Assembly (NCBI GenBank): GCA_965215035.1
Contig: OZ244040.1
Location: 2,232,001 to 2,296,000 of the forward strand
Direction: 5' to 3'
Origin: Azophilus sp965215035
GTDB lineage: Bacteria; Pseudomonadota; Gammaproteobacteria; Pseudomonadales; Azotimanducaceae
DNA: 64,000 nt
Shown here: positions 17,122 to 25,783 of the stretch, piece by piece
How the letters are laid out: every line of letters starts with the position of its first letter
Numbering within the stretch: position 1 is the stretch's first letter
Position numbers and translations under genes: made by a program
The notes under the pieces: model-generated
Databases searched by the model: none
The model's input: the letters and a program-made list of their open reading frames with translations, nothing else
Told to the model about the DNA's origin: nothing

Positions 17122-18780
17122 TCAGGCGCCCTTGGCGAGGCCCCGGCGCCGCGGGTCGGCGACGCCCTCGACCAGCCCGTTCGCGACCAGGCGCACACCG
17201 TGGATGCTGCCCATGTTGCTGTCCTTGGGGCTGACACGATAGAGATCGTGGCCCTTGGCCGCCAGGGCGGTCAGCAGTTCCTCGCTGAAATCTCCTTCGA
17301 TCTCGATGGCGCTCATGCCCGGATGCGGATGGCCGAACCGGGGCGCGGATACCGCGTCGGTTAGGGACATCCCGTATTCCACGGCATTTGCGGCGCCCTG
17401 CAGCAGGCACTCCATGAGGGAGCGGCTCGGTGTCGCCATGACCAGTGCCGGGTTCCCGTCCCGGAATAGCCAGAGTTGGGTGGAGAACCCCTTGGGCATG
17501 TCGGTGAACTTGCGGATGAAGGTGGCGCGATTGAGCACCACGCCACCCACGTTGATGCCGGTGCCGAAGGGTTCCGAGGAACTGGAGTGCGTGCCGGCCG
17601 CGATATTGCCCGCCGCGTCGACGATGGTCAGGGCGCAGGTCGCCGCCGAAAAACCCTGGAATGGGCGTACCGGCCCGGTGCGAATCGCCTGCAGAACCTC
17701 GGCGGCATGGTGTGCCGAGACCCACTGCGCCTGGTTTTCCGGGGTGATGTCCCGGCCGCGTATCCAGAGTTCCTGTGCGAGTCGAACCTGGGTATGCAGC
17801 GCCTCGACGGATTTTGTCGGGTGGCCCATGCCTTCCAGGTCGGCGGCCTCGAAGACGCGCAATCCGAGCTGGAAGAGGGGGCCCGATACCGGTGCCACCT
17901 CGAATCCCCGGTACGGGGTGCCGCCGGCGTCGCCCGGCCCCCAGGGGGGCGAGATGTAGGTCTGATCGAAGTTTTTCAGGTCGTCGACCGTGATGCCGCC
18001 GCCACGCCGCTGCACTTCTGCCGCGAGTTCCCGGGCGAAGGGCCCGGTGTAGAAGTAATCCGGCCCTTCGTCCCGCAGCGCCTTGAGCGTGGCCGCCAGC
18101 GCCGGCTGCCGCAGGATGTCGCCGACGCCGAGCATATAGCCGTTCCGGAACCAGGCGTCGCGGCCGGTGCCGGAAAAGCGGCCGATCATCTTGCGGGTAG
18201 CCTTGGCGTATCCCCAAAGCAGGTGGTCGATGACGAAACCCTCTTGCGCAAAGACGATGGCGGGTTCGAAGAGATCTCGCCAGGGCAGCTTGCCCCAGGC
18301 CGCATGGCAGGTTTCCATTCCCCGCACGAAGCCCGGCACCATGGCGCCCCAGGCCGTCCACGACCTGCGCTCGTTGTAGGGCTCGGTGGCCGGGGCACCG
18401 CTCGGAAAGGCGAAGAAACCGCCCCCCTGGGAAAGTTTCGTGGTATCCGCGTCCCAGAACGCCATGCCGAAGCCACCGCCCAGGGTGGTCATGGTGGGCT
18501 CCAGCACGCATTGGACGATCGCCGCCGTGATGTACGCATCCGCCGCCGACCCGCCGCGCCCGAGCGCCCATAGCGCGGCCTCCGTGGCATAGGGATGGTC
18601 GCTCGATACCATGACCTGTTTGCCGGTCGCGTAGACGTTGGCGAGATTGGGTTGTATGGGCTTGAGATCGCGGCGGGCCAGGGCAGCCCAGTCGCGCTTA
18701 GCCTCTGCGGTGGAACGGGGCGCGAAAGTCAGGGCGGCCGAGCCGGCCAGGGTGGAGACGAGCAGGTCGCGGCGACGCAT
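17122..18780 (-). CDS. Gamma-glutamyltransferase-family protein, Tat-type signal
   Basis: A 552-residue Ntn-hydrolase precursor. The N-terminus MRRRDLLVSTLAGSAALTFA is a Tat-like signal. SSDHPYATEAALWALGRGGS corresponds to the conserved large-subunit start. The autoprocessing region reads AATCALTIVDAAGN followed by AGTHSSSSEPFGTG, so Thr is kept at the nucleophile position. It would act in the periplasm on glutathione-like, gamma-glutamyl or acylated substrates. It shares the 87-bp gap with the minus-strand oxidoreductase gene upstream and may be co-transcribed with it. It is one of three family members in the window. Confidence 0.88.
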   Translation of the reverse strand: MRRRDLLVSTLAGSAALTFAPRSTAEAKRDWAALARRDLKPIQPNLANVYATGKQVMVSSDHPYATEAALWALGRGGSAADAYITAAIVQCVLEPTMTTLGGGFGMAFWDADTTKLSQGGGFFAFPSGAPATEPYNERRSWTAWGAMVPGFVRGMETCHAAWGKLPWRDLFEPAIVFAQEGFVIDHLLWGYAKATRKMIGRFSGTGRDAWFRNGYMLGVGDILRQPALAATLKALRDEGPDYFYTGPFARELAAEVQRRGGGITVDDLKNFDQTYISPPWGPGDAGGTPYRGFEVAPVSGPLFQLGLRVFEAADLEGMGHPTKSVEALHTQVRLAQELWIRGRDITPENQAQWVSAHHAAEVLQAIRTGPVRPFQGFSAATCALTIVDAAGNIAAGTHSSSSEPFGTGINVGGVVLNRATFIRKFTDMPKGFSTQLWLFRDGNPALVMATPSRSLMECLLQGAANAVEYGMSLTDAVSAPRFGHPHPGMSAIEIEGDFSEELLTALAAKGHDLYRVSPKDSNMGSIHGVRLVANGLVEGVADPRRRGLAKGA

Positions 18781-18866
18781 GATGATTCAGGCTCCCGGTG
18801 GGGTGTTGCGGGCAAGGACGCAGGCCGGTGCCGGCAACCTCAGCGGGCGGGTTTGCGGGAACGGGT

Positions 18867-21800
18867 TCAGGCGATGGGGCCAGAGGCGCTGGAGGCGGTG
18901 GTGTTTTCCGCCGGCCCAGTCGCTGCTCGGCTTGCCCCGGCCCGGGCGGTGGGCCCGTCCGCATCCGTATTGGGCCGCTGCAGCGCATGGAGGCATTCCC
19001 GCAATGCGGCGCGGTAGCCCGACACGGCTTCCTGCTTGACCGGGCCGAATCCCCGGACCTCGAGGGGCAGGCGGGCGAGGCGCACCGCGACGGCATGGTT
19101 ATTTCCGGTGAGCTTCGCCAGCGCCTGCGCGACGGCATCCTCGAACTCCGGGATGAGCGCCCTTTCCATGCGCCGTTCCCGGGTATAGCCAAAGGGGTCG
19201 AAGGGCGTGCCGCGCAGCCTCTTGAACCTGGCCAGGCACCGAAAGACCGTGCCCATCCAGGGCCCGAAGGCCCGTTTCAGGGGTCGCCCACGGGCATCCC
19301 GCCGGCGGCCGAGGAACGGTGGCGCGAGGTGATAGGTCAGGCGCAGGGGCCCCTCGAAGGCATCCTCTAGGGACTGCCGGAAGGCCGGGTGGGAGTGTAG
19401 CCGGGCCACCTCGTACTCGTCCTTGTAGGCAAGCAGTTTGAAATAGCTCCGCGCAACCGCCTCGGCGAGTTCACCGGCCGCACCGCACACGGCCCGCTCC
19501 CGATCCTGCACCTTGGCGACAAGGCGTCGATAGCGTTCCGCATAGGCCTCGTCCTGATAGTCGGCCAGGAACGCCGAACGTTTTGCCTCCAGGGCTGCCC
19601 CGTTTTCTGGGAGTGTCTCGGTATCGGGCGCGGGAGCGATGGCCTCCGGGTCGACAGCCGCGATGCGCCCTAGGTCGAACGCCCGGCGGTTCTTTTCAAT
19701 CTCGACACCGTTCAACTCGATGGCGCGAACGAGCGCGGCCAGGGAAACCGGTACTAGGCCCTGTTGCCAAGCGAAGCCCAACATGGCGACGTTCGCGTAG
19801 AGCGTGTCGCCAAGGAAGTGTTCCGCAATCTGGTTTGCGGACAGGGTCTGCATGCGCGCTACCGCGGCACCGAGTACACCGAGCCGTTGGCCGCCGCCCA
19901 CCGTGGCATCCCGGTGCAGGACGAAATCCGCGGTGGGCAGCTCGGCGGTGTTGACGACCGCCTGGGTTTGCCGACCGAGCATGGCCCCCGCCTTCGGCGC
20001 GGTGCTTGCCACTAGGTCGCAGCCGATCAGCGCGTCCGCCGCGCCCTGTTCGATATGAACCTGGTTGAGCAGCTCCGGGCGGGATGCGAGCCGCAGGTGG
20101 CTAAGCACCGTGCCGAACTTCTGGGCAAAACCCATGTGGTCCAGCACACTGACGCCCTTGCCCTCAAGGTGGGCGGCTACGGCGATGAGCTGGCTGACCG
20201 TGACCACGCCTGTCCCGCCGACACCCGCCACCAGTAGATCGTACCCTTCCCCCGGTCGTGGCGGCACCGGCGTCGGCAGTTCCCGGGCCCTGCCGTCCAC
20301 TGCATCCCACACCGGGTCTGGACGGCGCCGTCGGGTACCGGACAAGGTCACAAAACTCGGGCAGAAGCCGTTGCGGCAGGAGTAATCCGCATTGCAGGAA
20401 TTCTGGTCGATCTGGCGCTTGCGGCCGAGCCAGGTCTGCTTGGGTACCACGGACAGGCAGTTGGATTCCACCGAGCAATCGCCGCACCCCTCGCAGACGA
20501 GATCGTTGATCGCCACGAATTGATTCGGTGCCGCAAGCCGCCCGCGCTTACGCCGCCGCCGCTTCTCCGCGGCACAGGTCTGCTCGTAGATCAGCACGGT
20601 GACGCCCGGAATCTCGCGCAGTTCCCGCTGCAGCGCATCGAGTTCGGCCCGGTCGTGTAAGGTGGTTCCGGGCGGAAAGTCGCCTGGCGAGAACTTGCCG
20701 GCATCGTCGGAGACCAGCGCGATGCGCTCGACGCCCTCGGCGCGCACCCCCTGGGCGATGGCCTGTACACTAAGCGGCCCGTCGATGGGCTGTCCACCCG
20801 TCATCGCCACCGCATCGTTGTAGAGAATCTTGTAGGTGATGTTGGTACCCGCCGCGACCGCCTGGCGCAGGGCAATGGAACCGGAGTGATAGAAGGTGCC
20901 CTCACCCAGGTTCTGGAAGATGTGCGGAGCGCCATTGAACATCGAACGCGCCACCCAGTTGACACCCTCGCCGCCCATCTGAATCAGCGACCCGGTATCC
21001 CGGTCCATCCAGGAAGCCATGAAGTGGCAACCAATACCGGCCAGGGCCTCGGAGCCCTCGGGTACCCGGGTGGAGGTATTGTGCGGGCAGCCGGAACAAA
21101 AGTAGGGCCGGCGCTCGGGGCCCGTGGCGGACAGAATGGGTGTGCTCCGCGCCGTCAATGCCCGGGCCCGCTCGCCGAGGTTCAGCCCCGGTAGCGCCGC
21201 ATCGATGCGGGCGGCGACGATGGGCGCAAGTTGCAGCGGCGTCAGTTCCCCCACCCAGGAAACCAGGTCGTTGCCCTGTTCGTCCGTCTTGCCGACCATT
21301 CGCTGGGGCTTGCGGCCCGGGTAGTCGTAGAAGTACTCCTTGAGCCAGCTTTCGATGATCCCGCGCTTCTCCTCCACCACCAGCACCTCGCGCTTGCCGC
21401 GCACGAAGTCTAGAGCGGAGTTCCGGGCCAGGGGCCAGACCATGCCGACCTTGTAGATATCGAGGCCGATGCGGTGCGCCTCGGCCCGGTCGATGCCCAA
21501 TAGGCGCAGCGCCTCCATGAGGTCGAGATGAGCCTTGCCCGTGGTCACGATACCGTAGCGCGCATCGGGAACGTGGAAGATGCGCCGGTCGATGGGGTTG
21601 GCCTCGGCGAAGGCGAGCGCCGCCGCCTTCTTGGCGAGCAACCGCGCTTCGATCTGCGGGCCCGGCAGATCCGGCCAGCGGTAGTGCAGCCCGTCCGGGG
21701 GTATCTCGAAATCGTCGGGCGTGACGAACCGCGGCGGCGGCGGCAACTCCACCGACCGGGCCGACTCCACGGTTTCGGAAACCGCCTTGAACCCCACCCA

Positions 21801-22397
21801 ACAACCGGAGAAGCGGGACAGGGCGAAGCCGTACAGGCCGAACGACAGGTACTCGCCCACATCCGATGGGTTCAGGTGTGGCATGAAGAAGGTCAGGAAG
21901 GCCACATCGGACTGATGCGGCATCGACGAGGAGACCGCGCCGTGGTCGTCCCCCGCCACCACCAGCACGCCGCCATGGGGAGAACTGCCGTAGGCATTGC
22001 CGTGCTTAAGGGCATCGCCGGCGCGGTCCACCCCGGGGCCCTTCCCATACCAGATGCCGAATACGCCATCCACTTCGCGGCGCGGGTCGGACTCCACCTG
22101 CTGGGAACCCAACACGGCCGTCGCTGCCAGTTCCTCGTTCACCGCCGGCAGGAAGCGGATGTCGTGGCCTTGTAGCAGGGCTTGGGCTCGCCACAGTTCC
22201 CGATCGTAGGCACCGAGAGGAGAGCCGCGGTACCCGCTGATGAATCCAGCCGTATTCAGCCCCGCGGCCCGATCCAGCCGCCGCTGCATGAGTGGCAGCC
22301 GGACGAGGGCCTGGGTGCCGGTCAGAAATATCCGGCCGCTTTCCCGCTCGTAGCGGTCCCCGAGTTGGTAGTCGTCAAGGCCCATGTCGTTCGTCAT
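18867..22397 (-). CDS. Indolepyruvate ferredoxin oxidoreductase, fused alpha/beta type
   Basis: About 1176 residues, the length of fused IorAB proteins in aerobic proteobacteria. Domains in order: N-terminal thiamine-pyrophosphate/pyruvate-ferredoxin-like part (GYRGSPLGAYD), TPP-binding core (CSGCPHNTSTRVPEGSEALA), a cysteine-rich iron-sulfur segment (CEGCGDCSVESNC and later CNADYSC), the gamma-type domain (LLVAGVGGTGVVTVSQLIA) and a C-terminal DUF6537 region. It decarboxylates aryl- or branched 2-oxoacids to acyl-CoA, reducing ferredoxin. I start at the ATG of MTNDMGLDDYQLGDRYE. A longer frame to 22523 lacks family similarity. It could process transaminated amino acids released by nearby peptidases. 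Confidence 0.9.
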   Translation of the reverse strand: MTNDMGLDDYQLGDRYERESGRIFLTGTQALVRLPLMQRRLDRAAGLNTAGFISGYRGSPLGAYDRELWRAQALLQGHDIRFLPAVNEELAATAVLGSQQVESDPRREVDGVFGIWYGKGPGVDRAGDALKHGNAYGSSPHGGVLVVAGDDHGAVSSSMPHQSDVAFLTFFMPHLNPSDVGEYLSFGLYGFALSRFSGCWVGFKAVSETVESARSVELPPPPRFVTPDDFEIPPDGLHYRWPDLPGPQIEARLLAKKAAALAFAEANPIDRRIFHVPDARYGIVTTGKAHLDLMEALRLLGIDRAEAHRIGLDIYKVGMVWPLARNSALDFVRGKREVLVVEEKRGIIESWLKEYFYDYPGRKPQRMVGKTDEQGNDLVSWVGELTPLQLAPIVAARIDAALPGLNLGERARALTARSTPILSATGPERRPYFCSGCPHNTSTRVPEGSEALAGIGCHFMASWMDRDTGSLIQMGGEGVNWVARSMFNGAPHIFQNLGEGTFYHSGSIALRQAVAAGTNITYKILYNDAVAMTGGQPIDGPLSVQAIAQGVRAEGVERIALVSDDAGKFSPGDFPPGTTLHDRAELDALQRELREIPGVTVLIYEQTCAAEKRRRRKRGRLAAPNQFVAINDLVCEGCGDCSVESNCLSVVPKQTWLGRKRQIDQNSCNADYSCRNGFCPSFVTLSGTRRRRPDPVWDAVDGRARELPTPVPPRPGEGYDLLVAGVGGTGVVTVSQLIAVAAHLEGKGVSVLDHMGFAQKFGTVLSHLRLASRPELLNQVHIEQGAADALIGCDLVASTAPKAGAMLGRQTQAVVNTAELPTADFVLHRDATVGGGQRLGVLGAAVARMQTLSANQIAEHFLGDTLYANVAMLGFAWQQGLVPVSLAALVRAIELNGVEIEKNRRAFDLGRIAAVDPEAIAPAPDTETLPENGAALEAKRSAFLADYQDEAYAERYRRLVAKVQDRERAVCGAAGELAEAVARSYFKLLAYKDEYEVARLHSHPAFRQSLEDAFEGPLRLTYHLAPPFLGRRRDARGRPLKRAFGPWMGTVFRCLARFKRLRGTPFDPFGYTRERRMERALIPEFEDAVAQALAKLTGNNHAVAVRLARLPLEVRGFGPVKQEAVSGYRAALRECLHALQRPNTDADGPTARAGASRAATGPAENTTASSASGPIA

Positions 22398-22467
22398 GTC
22401 ACATCGCCAAAGATGCACTCGGGGATGGACGCAGAATGCCGCGTCCGACCACAGCATCGGGTAAGCG

Positions 22468-22722
22468 TTGCGCGCCTCACCGTTGGCAACATCGATGAGC
22501 TGGGTGCCGACGGCCGCAACCACCGGCCCGGCACGCTACCTGGGGGATGCCGACATACGCGGCATGATGGTGCCCGGAATGACGGCCGACCTCGTGCTGC
22601 TTGGTGCCAATCCACTGGATGACATGGACAGCCTTTGGCAACTGGAAGGCGTGATGGCAAACGGCAGACGGTTCAGCCGCGAGGCGCTGCTATCGATGTT
22701 GCGGAAAGTCATCGCGCAATAA
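22468..22722 (+). pseudogene. C-terminal fragment of an amidohydrolase
   Basis: An 84-codon frame whose last 70 residues match the tail of metal-dependent amidohydrolases: TAATTGPARYLG, VPGMTADLVLLGANPLDDM and a final GVMANGRRFSREAL. The catalytic barrel is absent, and the 5' end runs into the start region of the minus-strand oxidoreductase. It is a remnant of a gene lost by deletion, not a functional enzyme. Three intact amidohydrolases lie elsewhere in the window, but this tail is not obviously a copy of any of them. Confidence 0.6.
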
Positions 22723-22791
22723 TCCGGCGGGATTATAGGCGCATCGACTGAAACCAGGGGTTGCCAACGGGACGACGCGACCCGTCCCGGG

Positions 22792-24168
22792 TCAGGAGGC
22801 GAGCACCCTGCCCGGGTTCAACAGGTTGCACGGGTCGAGGCTCGCCTTCATCCGCCGCATCAGTTCAATCTCGGCGGCCGTCCGGCACTGCGGCAGCCAC
22901 CGGCGTTTTTCCATGCCAATGCCGTGTTCGGCGGAAACCGATCCCCCGTATTGGGCGAGCGGTTTGTAGACGCACGCATCGGCGGCTTCGTGCAGGTCGC
23001 CGGCTGTGTTGGGCCGCAGAAAGAAGTGCAGGTTGCCGTCGGCCACATGGCCCAGGGTGTAAAGCGCACCCTCCGGCCATAGGCCGAGCATGCGATTCCT
23101 GACATCGTCGACATACCCCGCCATGTGCCGGATGGGCAGGCTCACGTCATAAAGGTACACCGGCGGCGGTTCGAGCACCGCTTCGAAGTCCTCGCGCACC
23201 TTCCAGATGTCGCCGGCGTCACGGGTGGACTGGGCGACGACGGCATCGGCGATTCGGTTTTCTTCGAGGGCTTGACCGAGCACCGCCTCGAACCGGCCGG
23301 CGTCGGTGGTCGGGTCTCCGCCTTCCGCCTGGATGACGACATAGTACGGATAGTCCCGGTGCAGGGGTGCGCGATGGCCGTTGCTCCCGGTCACCGCCCG
23401 GTAGTAGTCGCCCCACATAATCTCGAAGGCGCTCAGGCTGCCGCCGAGATCGGTTTGCAGACGGGCCAGCAAGGCCGAGACGGCAGCGAAGCTGGTCAGT
23501 GCGACTAGGGCGTCCTGGCGGCTGGCGGGCTTTCGGAAAAGCCGCAACACCACGCGGGTCACCACCCCGAGCGTGCCCTCCGTGCCGATGAAGAGCTGCT
23601 TCAAATCGTAGCCGGCGTTGTTCTTCAGCATCCGGTTCATCGACGAGATCACGGTACCGTCGGCCAGCACCGCCTCAAGCCCGAGCACCAGGTTTCTCAT
23701 CATCCCGTAACGGAAGACATTGATACCGCCGGCATTGGTCGCCACGTTGCCGCCGATGGTGCAACTGCCCCGGGCACCCAGGTCGAGGGGAAAGTACAGG
23801 CCCTGTTCCTCGGCCTGCTCCTGCACGCTCTGTAGGACCGCGCCAGCCTCCACTACGGCCAAGGCATCCACCGGGTCGACTTCCAGGATCCGGTTCATCT
23901 TTTCCAGGGAGAGAACCACATCGGTGTCCTGGGGGTCGGCACCCGCGACGACGCCGGTCAGGCCGCCCTGGACGATGGCCGCCTGACCGGCCGCGTGACA
24001 GAGGCGCAACATCTCCGAAACCTCTCCGGTGGAACGGGGCAACAGGATCGCCGCCGCTGGGTTGGGAGCGCTGTTCCAGAGGCTCGTCGCCCGCTGTGCC
24101 ACCGCCTCGCCGGTGAGCACGCGATTTTCGCCAAGGCGCTCGACGATTCGACAAATCAACTTATCCAC
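22792..24168 (-). CDS. FAD-binding oxidoreductase, GlcD/D-lactate dehydrogenase type
   Basis: A 458-residue flavoprotein. The FAD_binding_4 domain is clear at about residues 40-215 (VVAGADPQDTDVVLSLEKMN, DLGARGSCTIGGNVATNAGG). The FAD-oxidase C-terminal domain ends with SVSAEHGIGMEKRRWL. Relatives oxidise D-2-hydroxyacids (lactate, glycolate, 2-hydroxyglutarate) using a quinone or cytochrome. The specific substrate cannot be assigned. It lies alone on the minus strand, with an amidohydrolase relic on one side and dispersed repeat D on the other. The start is the first ATG of the frame. Confidence 0.88.
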   Translation of the reverse strand: MDKLICRIVERLGENRVLTGEAVAQRATSLWNSAPNPAAAILLPRSTGEVSEMLRLCHAAGQAAIVQGGLTGVVAGADPQDTDVVLSLEKMNRILEVDPVDALAVVEAGAVLQSVQEQAEEQGLYFPLDLGARGSCTIGGNVATNAGGINVFRYGMMRNLVLGLEAVLADGTVISSMNRMLKNNAGYDLKQLFIGTEGTLGVVTRVVLRLFRKPASRQDALVALTSFAAVSALLARLQTDLGGSLSAFEIMWGDYYRAVTGSNGHRAPLHRDYPYYVVIQAEGGDPTTDAGRFEAVLGQALEENRIADAVVAQSTRDAGDIWKVREDFEAVLEPPPVYLYDVSLPIRHMAGYVDDVRNRMLGLWPEGALYTLGHVADGNLHFFLRPNTAGDLHEAADACVYKPLAQYGGSVSAEHGIGMEKRRWLPQCRTAAEIELMRRMKASLDPCNLLNPGRVLAS

Positions 24169-24227
24169 TGCTCACCTATGCATCGGGTTATCGGGTTGGG
24201 TGCGCGAACTGAACGATACACGCATTA

Positions 24228-24330
24228 GGAAGGATTAGCTGGTCGATTTGGTCCGAATCAAGCTGGAAACGCGGGGTGTTACGCGCCGAACAGTGAAGTT
24301 GGACGCCAAAACGAGAACTGCTGCGCGGCT
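24228..24330 (-). repeat. Dispersed repeat D, copy 1
   Basis: About 100 bp, related in inverted orientation to 47053-47165. Both share TTCTCGTTTTGGCGTCCAAC and TTCACTGTTCGGCGCG, followed by ATTCGGACCA with ATCGACC. It fills most of the 290-bp gap before the next gene. Confidence 0.65.
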
Positions 24331-24458
24331 TGGCCAGCGGTTGGCAAAGCCGGGTCAAACGCGGAGAATTGGCCGTCGGGCAAACGGAGCCCTGTTGCGA
24401 ACATGCTCGACCGCATTGCTCCTCGTTATCGCTACTGCGGATCTGGAAGCCTTGCAAA

Positions 24459-25118
24459 ATGAAGAAACCTCTCCTTCCGGCGAGACTTGCCGGCGCCAAG
24501 CCGCCGGAGCGGCTCGGCGAGCTCGCCATTCAAGCAATTCTGATCGTGTTCGCCGTGTTACTTGCACTTGGTGTGGAAGAGTGGTGGGACGAGCGGGAAC
24601 TGCTGGCAATCGCCGCCGAGGCGCGGCTTGCGGTGGAACTCGAGATCGAGGGGAATCTGGCCGAACTCAAGGGTGCTGAGGCTGGGCTCACCGTCGGGAC
24701 CGCGGCAGTCGACCGGTTGGTGGCGCTATTGCGGCAGGCGCAGCGCGAACGGGCCCCGCTTGCAGCGCTCGGCGAACCGCAGGTGGAGGTGGATCTCCCC
24801 TATCCGAGAATCTCCACCGCGGCCTGGCGGGTGGCGCAGGCGAGCCGCGCCGCCCCCTATCTTGAATACGCCTGGCTGATTGAACGGGCCAAGCTGTATG
24901 ACTCCTTTGAGCGGTACGCGATGGTCTGGGACTGGATCTTCGAGGACGCGGCGGCCGTTGCCGGAATTAACGAGGACGATGTGGATGTCGCCTTGTCGAA
25001 AGCTCGAAGACTCCAGGGCCACCTGGTTGTGCTCGGCCGAATTCACATGGCACTGCAGCAGAGGACAAAGGAGTATCTGGAGAACGGCGCTGCGGTACCA
25101 ACCGTCTCTCGGGGGTGA
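24459..25118 (+). CDS. Hypothetical single-pass membrane protein
   Basis: A 219-residue protein I do not recognise. After a basic head, residues about 21-41 form one hydrophobic segment (LAIQAILIVFAVLLALGVEE). It is followed by a long charged helical region rich in Glu, Arg and Leu (residues about 45-110) that may form a coiled coil. The rest is helical with several Trp and Tyr. The predicted layout is an inner-membrane anchor with a soluble domain. An ATG in the track frame at 24330 would fall in repeat D, so 24459 is chosen. It has no obvious partner genes. Confidence 0.55.
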   Translation: MKKPLLPARLAGAKPPERLGELAIQAILIVFAVLLALGVEEWWDERELLAIAAEARLAVELEIEGNLAELKGAEAGLTVGTAAVDRLVALLRQAQRERAPLAALGEPQVEVDLPYPRISTAAWRVAQASRAAPYLEYAWLIERAKLYDSFERYAMVWDWIFEDAAAVAGINEDDVDVALSKARRLQGHLVVLGRIHMALQQRTKEYLENGAAVPTVSRG

Positions 25119-25348
25119 TCTACCAGCGGGATACGCTGGCCCATGAACTGCCCGAACGGGTCGCGGGCACCATGCCGCTCAATTCGGCGACGCCGGTGTT
25201 GGCCGCCGAGGCGCGGGCGTTGACGCCGATCTACTATTCGCTGGCCGACGCGGGGTCTGCGGCATGGGCGGAAGAAACGCGGCCTCGGCGAGTCGCTCGC
25301 GTTACCCGTGGAGGCTCAGGACAGGGCGGCGTAGACGGCCTGCAATAG
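25115..25348 (+). CDS. Small unrecognised reading frame, possibly a gene fragment
   Basis: A 77-codon frame overlapping the previous stop by four bases. Residues RDTLAHELPERVAGTMPLNS and ATPVLAAEARALTPIYYSLA look protein-like, but the last third (RPRRVARVTRGGSGQGG) looks non-coding. It could be a translationally coupled small gene or a truncated end of a larger one. I assign no function. Confidence 0.25.
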   Translation: MIYQRDTLAHELPERVAGTMPLNSATPVLAAEARALTPIYYSLADAGSAAWAEETRPRRVARVTRGGSGQGGVDGLQ

Positions 25349-25442
25349 CGCGCTTACCCGGGGGGTGCGCAGGATGCGAATGGGGCGGTGGCCAATGCGA
25401 CCACGCGGTGCCGCGATAGTTCGGTTGGTTTCATCATCCAAT

Positions 25443-25592
25443 CAGAGCCATCTCAAAGTGTCCGCCCTTGAAAGAAAATCTTTGAAAGCTCATTGGTTGC
25501 CGCAGAATATTGCGGAATCTTCCGAAAAACATTCATAAATCATCCATATAGGGCTTGGCCGAGGGCTAATAGGCGACTTTGGGATGGCCCTG
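25443..25592. mobile_element. MITE-like element B, copy 2 (150 bp)
   Basis: Exactly as long as the copy at 13535-13684, with matching interior such as TTCCGAAAAACATT and a shared GGCTAATAGGCGACTTTGG-type end. The terminal repeats are CAGAGCCATCTCAAAG and, in complement, CAGGGCCATCCCAAAG. The flanking 11-mers CATCATCCAAT and TATCATCCGAT agree at 9 of 11 positions. It lies in the 435-bp gap before the propeller-amidohydrolase gene. The rest of that gap shows nothing recognisable. Confidence 0.72.
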
Positions 25593-25783
25593 TATCATCC
25601 GATACCCACTGTTGCGGATGTGGGTTACATTGCCCATATCGGCCCAAGGCTCGGCACTGTGCCGCTAGGTTGGCGGAATCGCGCCCACTGCCCGCTGTGC
25701 TCTCGTTTCGGACAACGTGCGGGGTCGGACGACCGCGGCGCGGGGCGGGAAACGCGGCGGGGTTGCGGGCGGTCATCGCCTGG

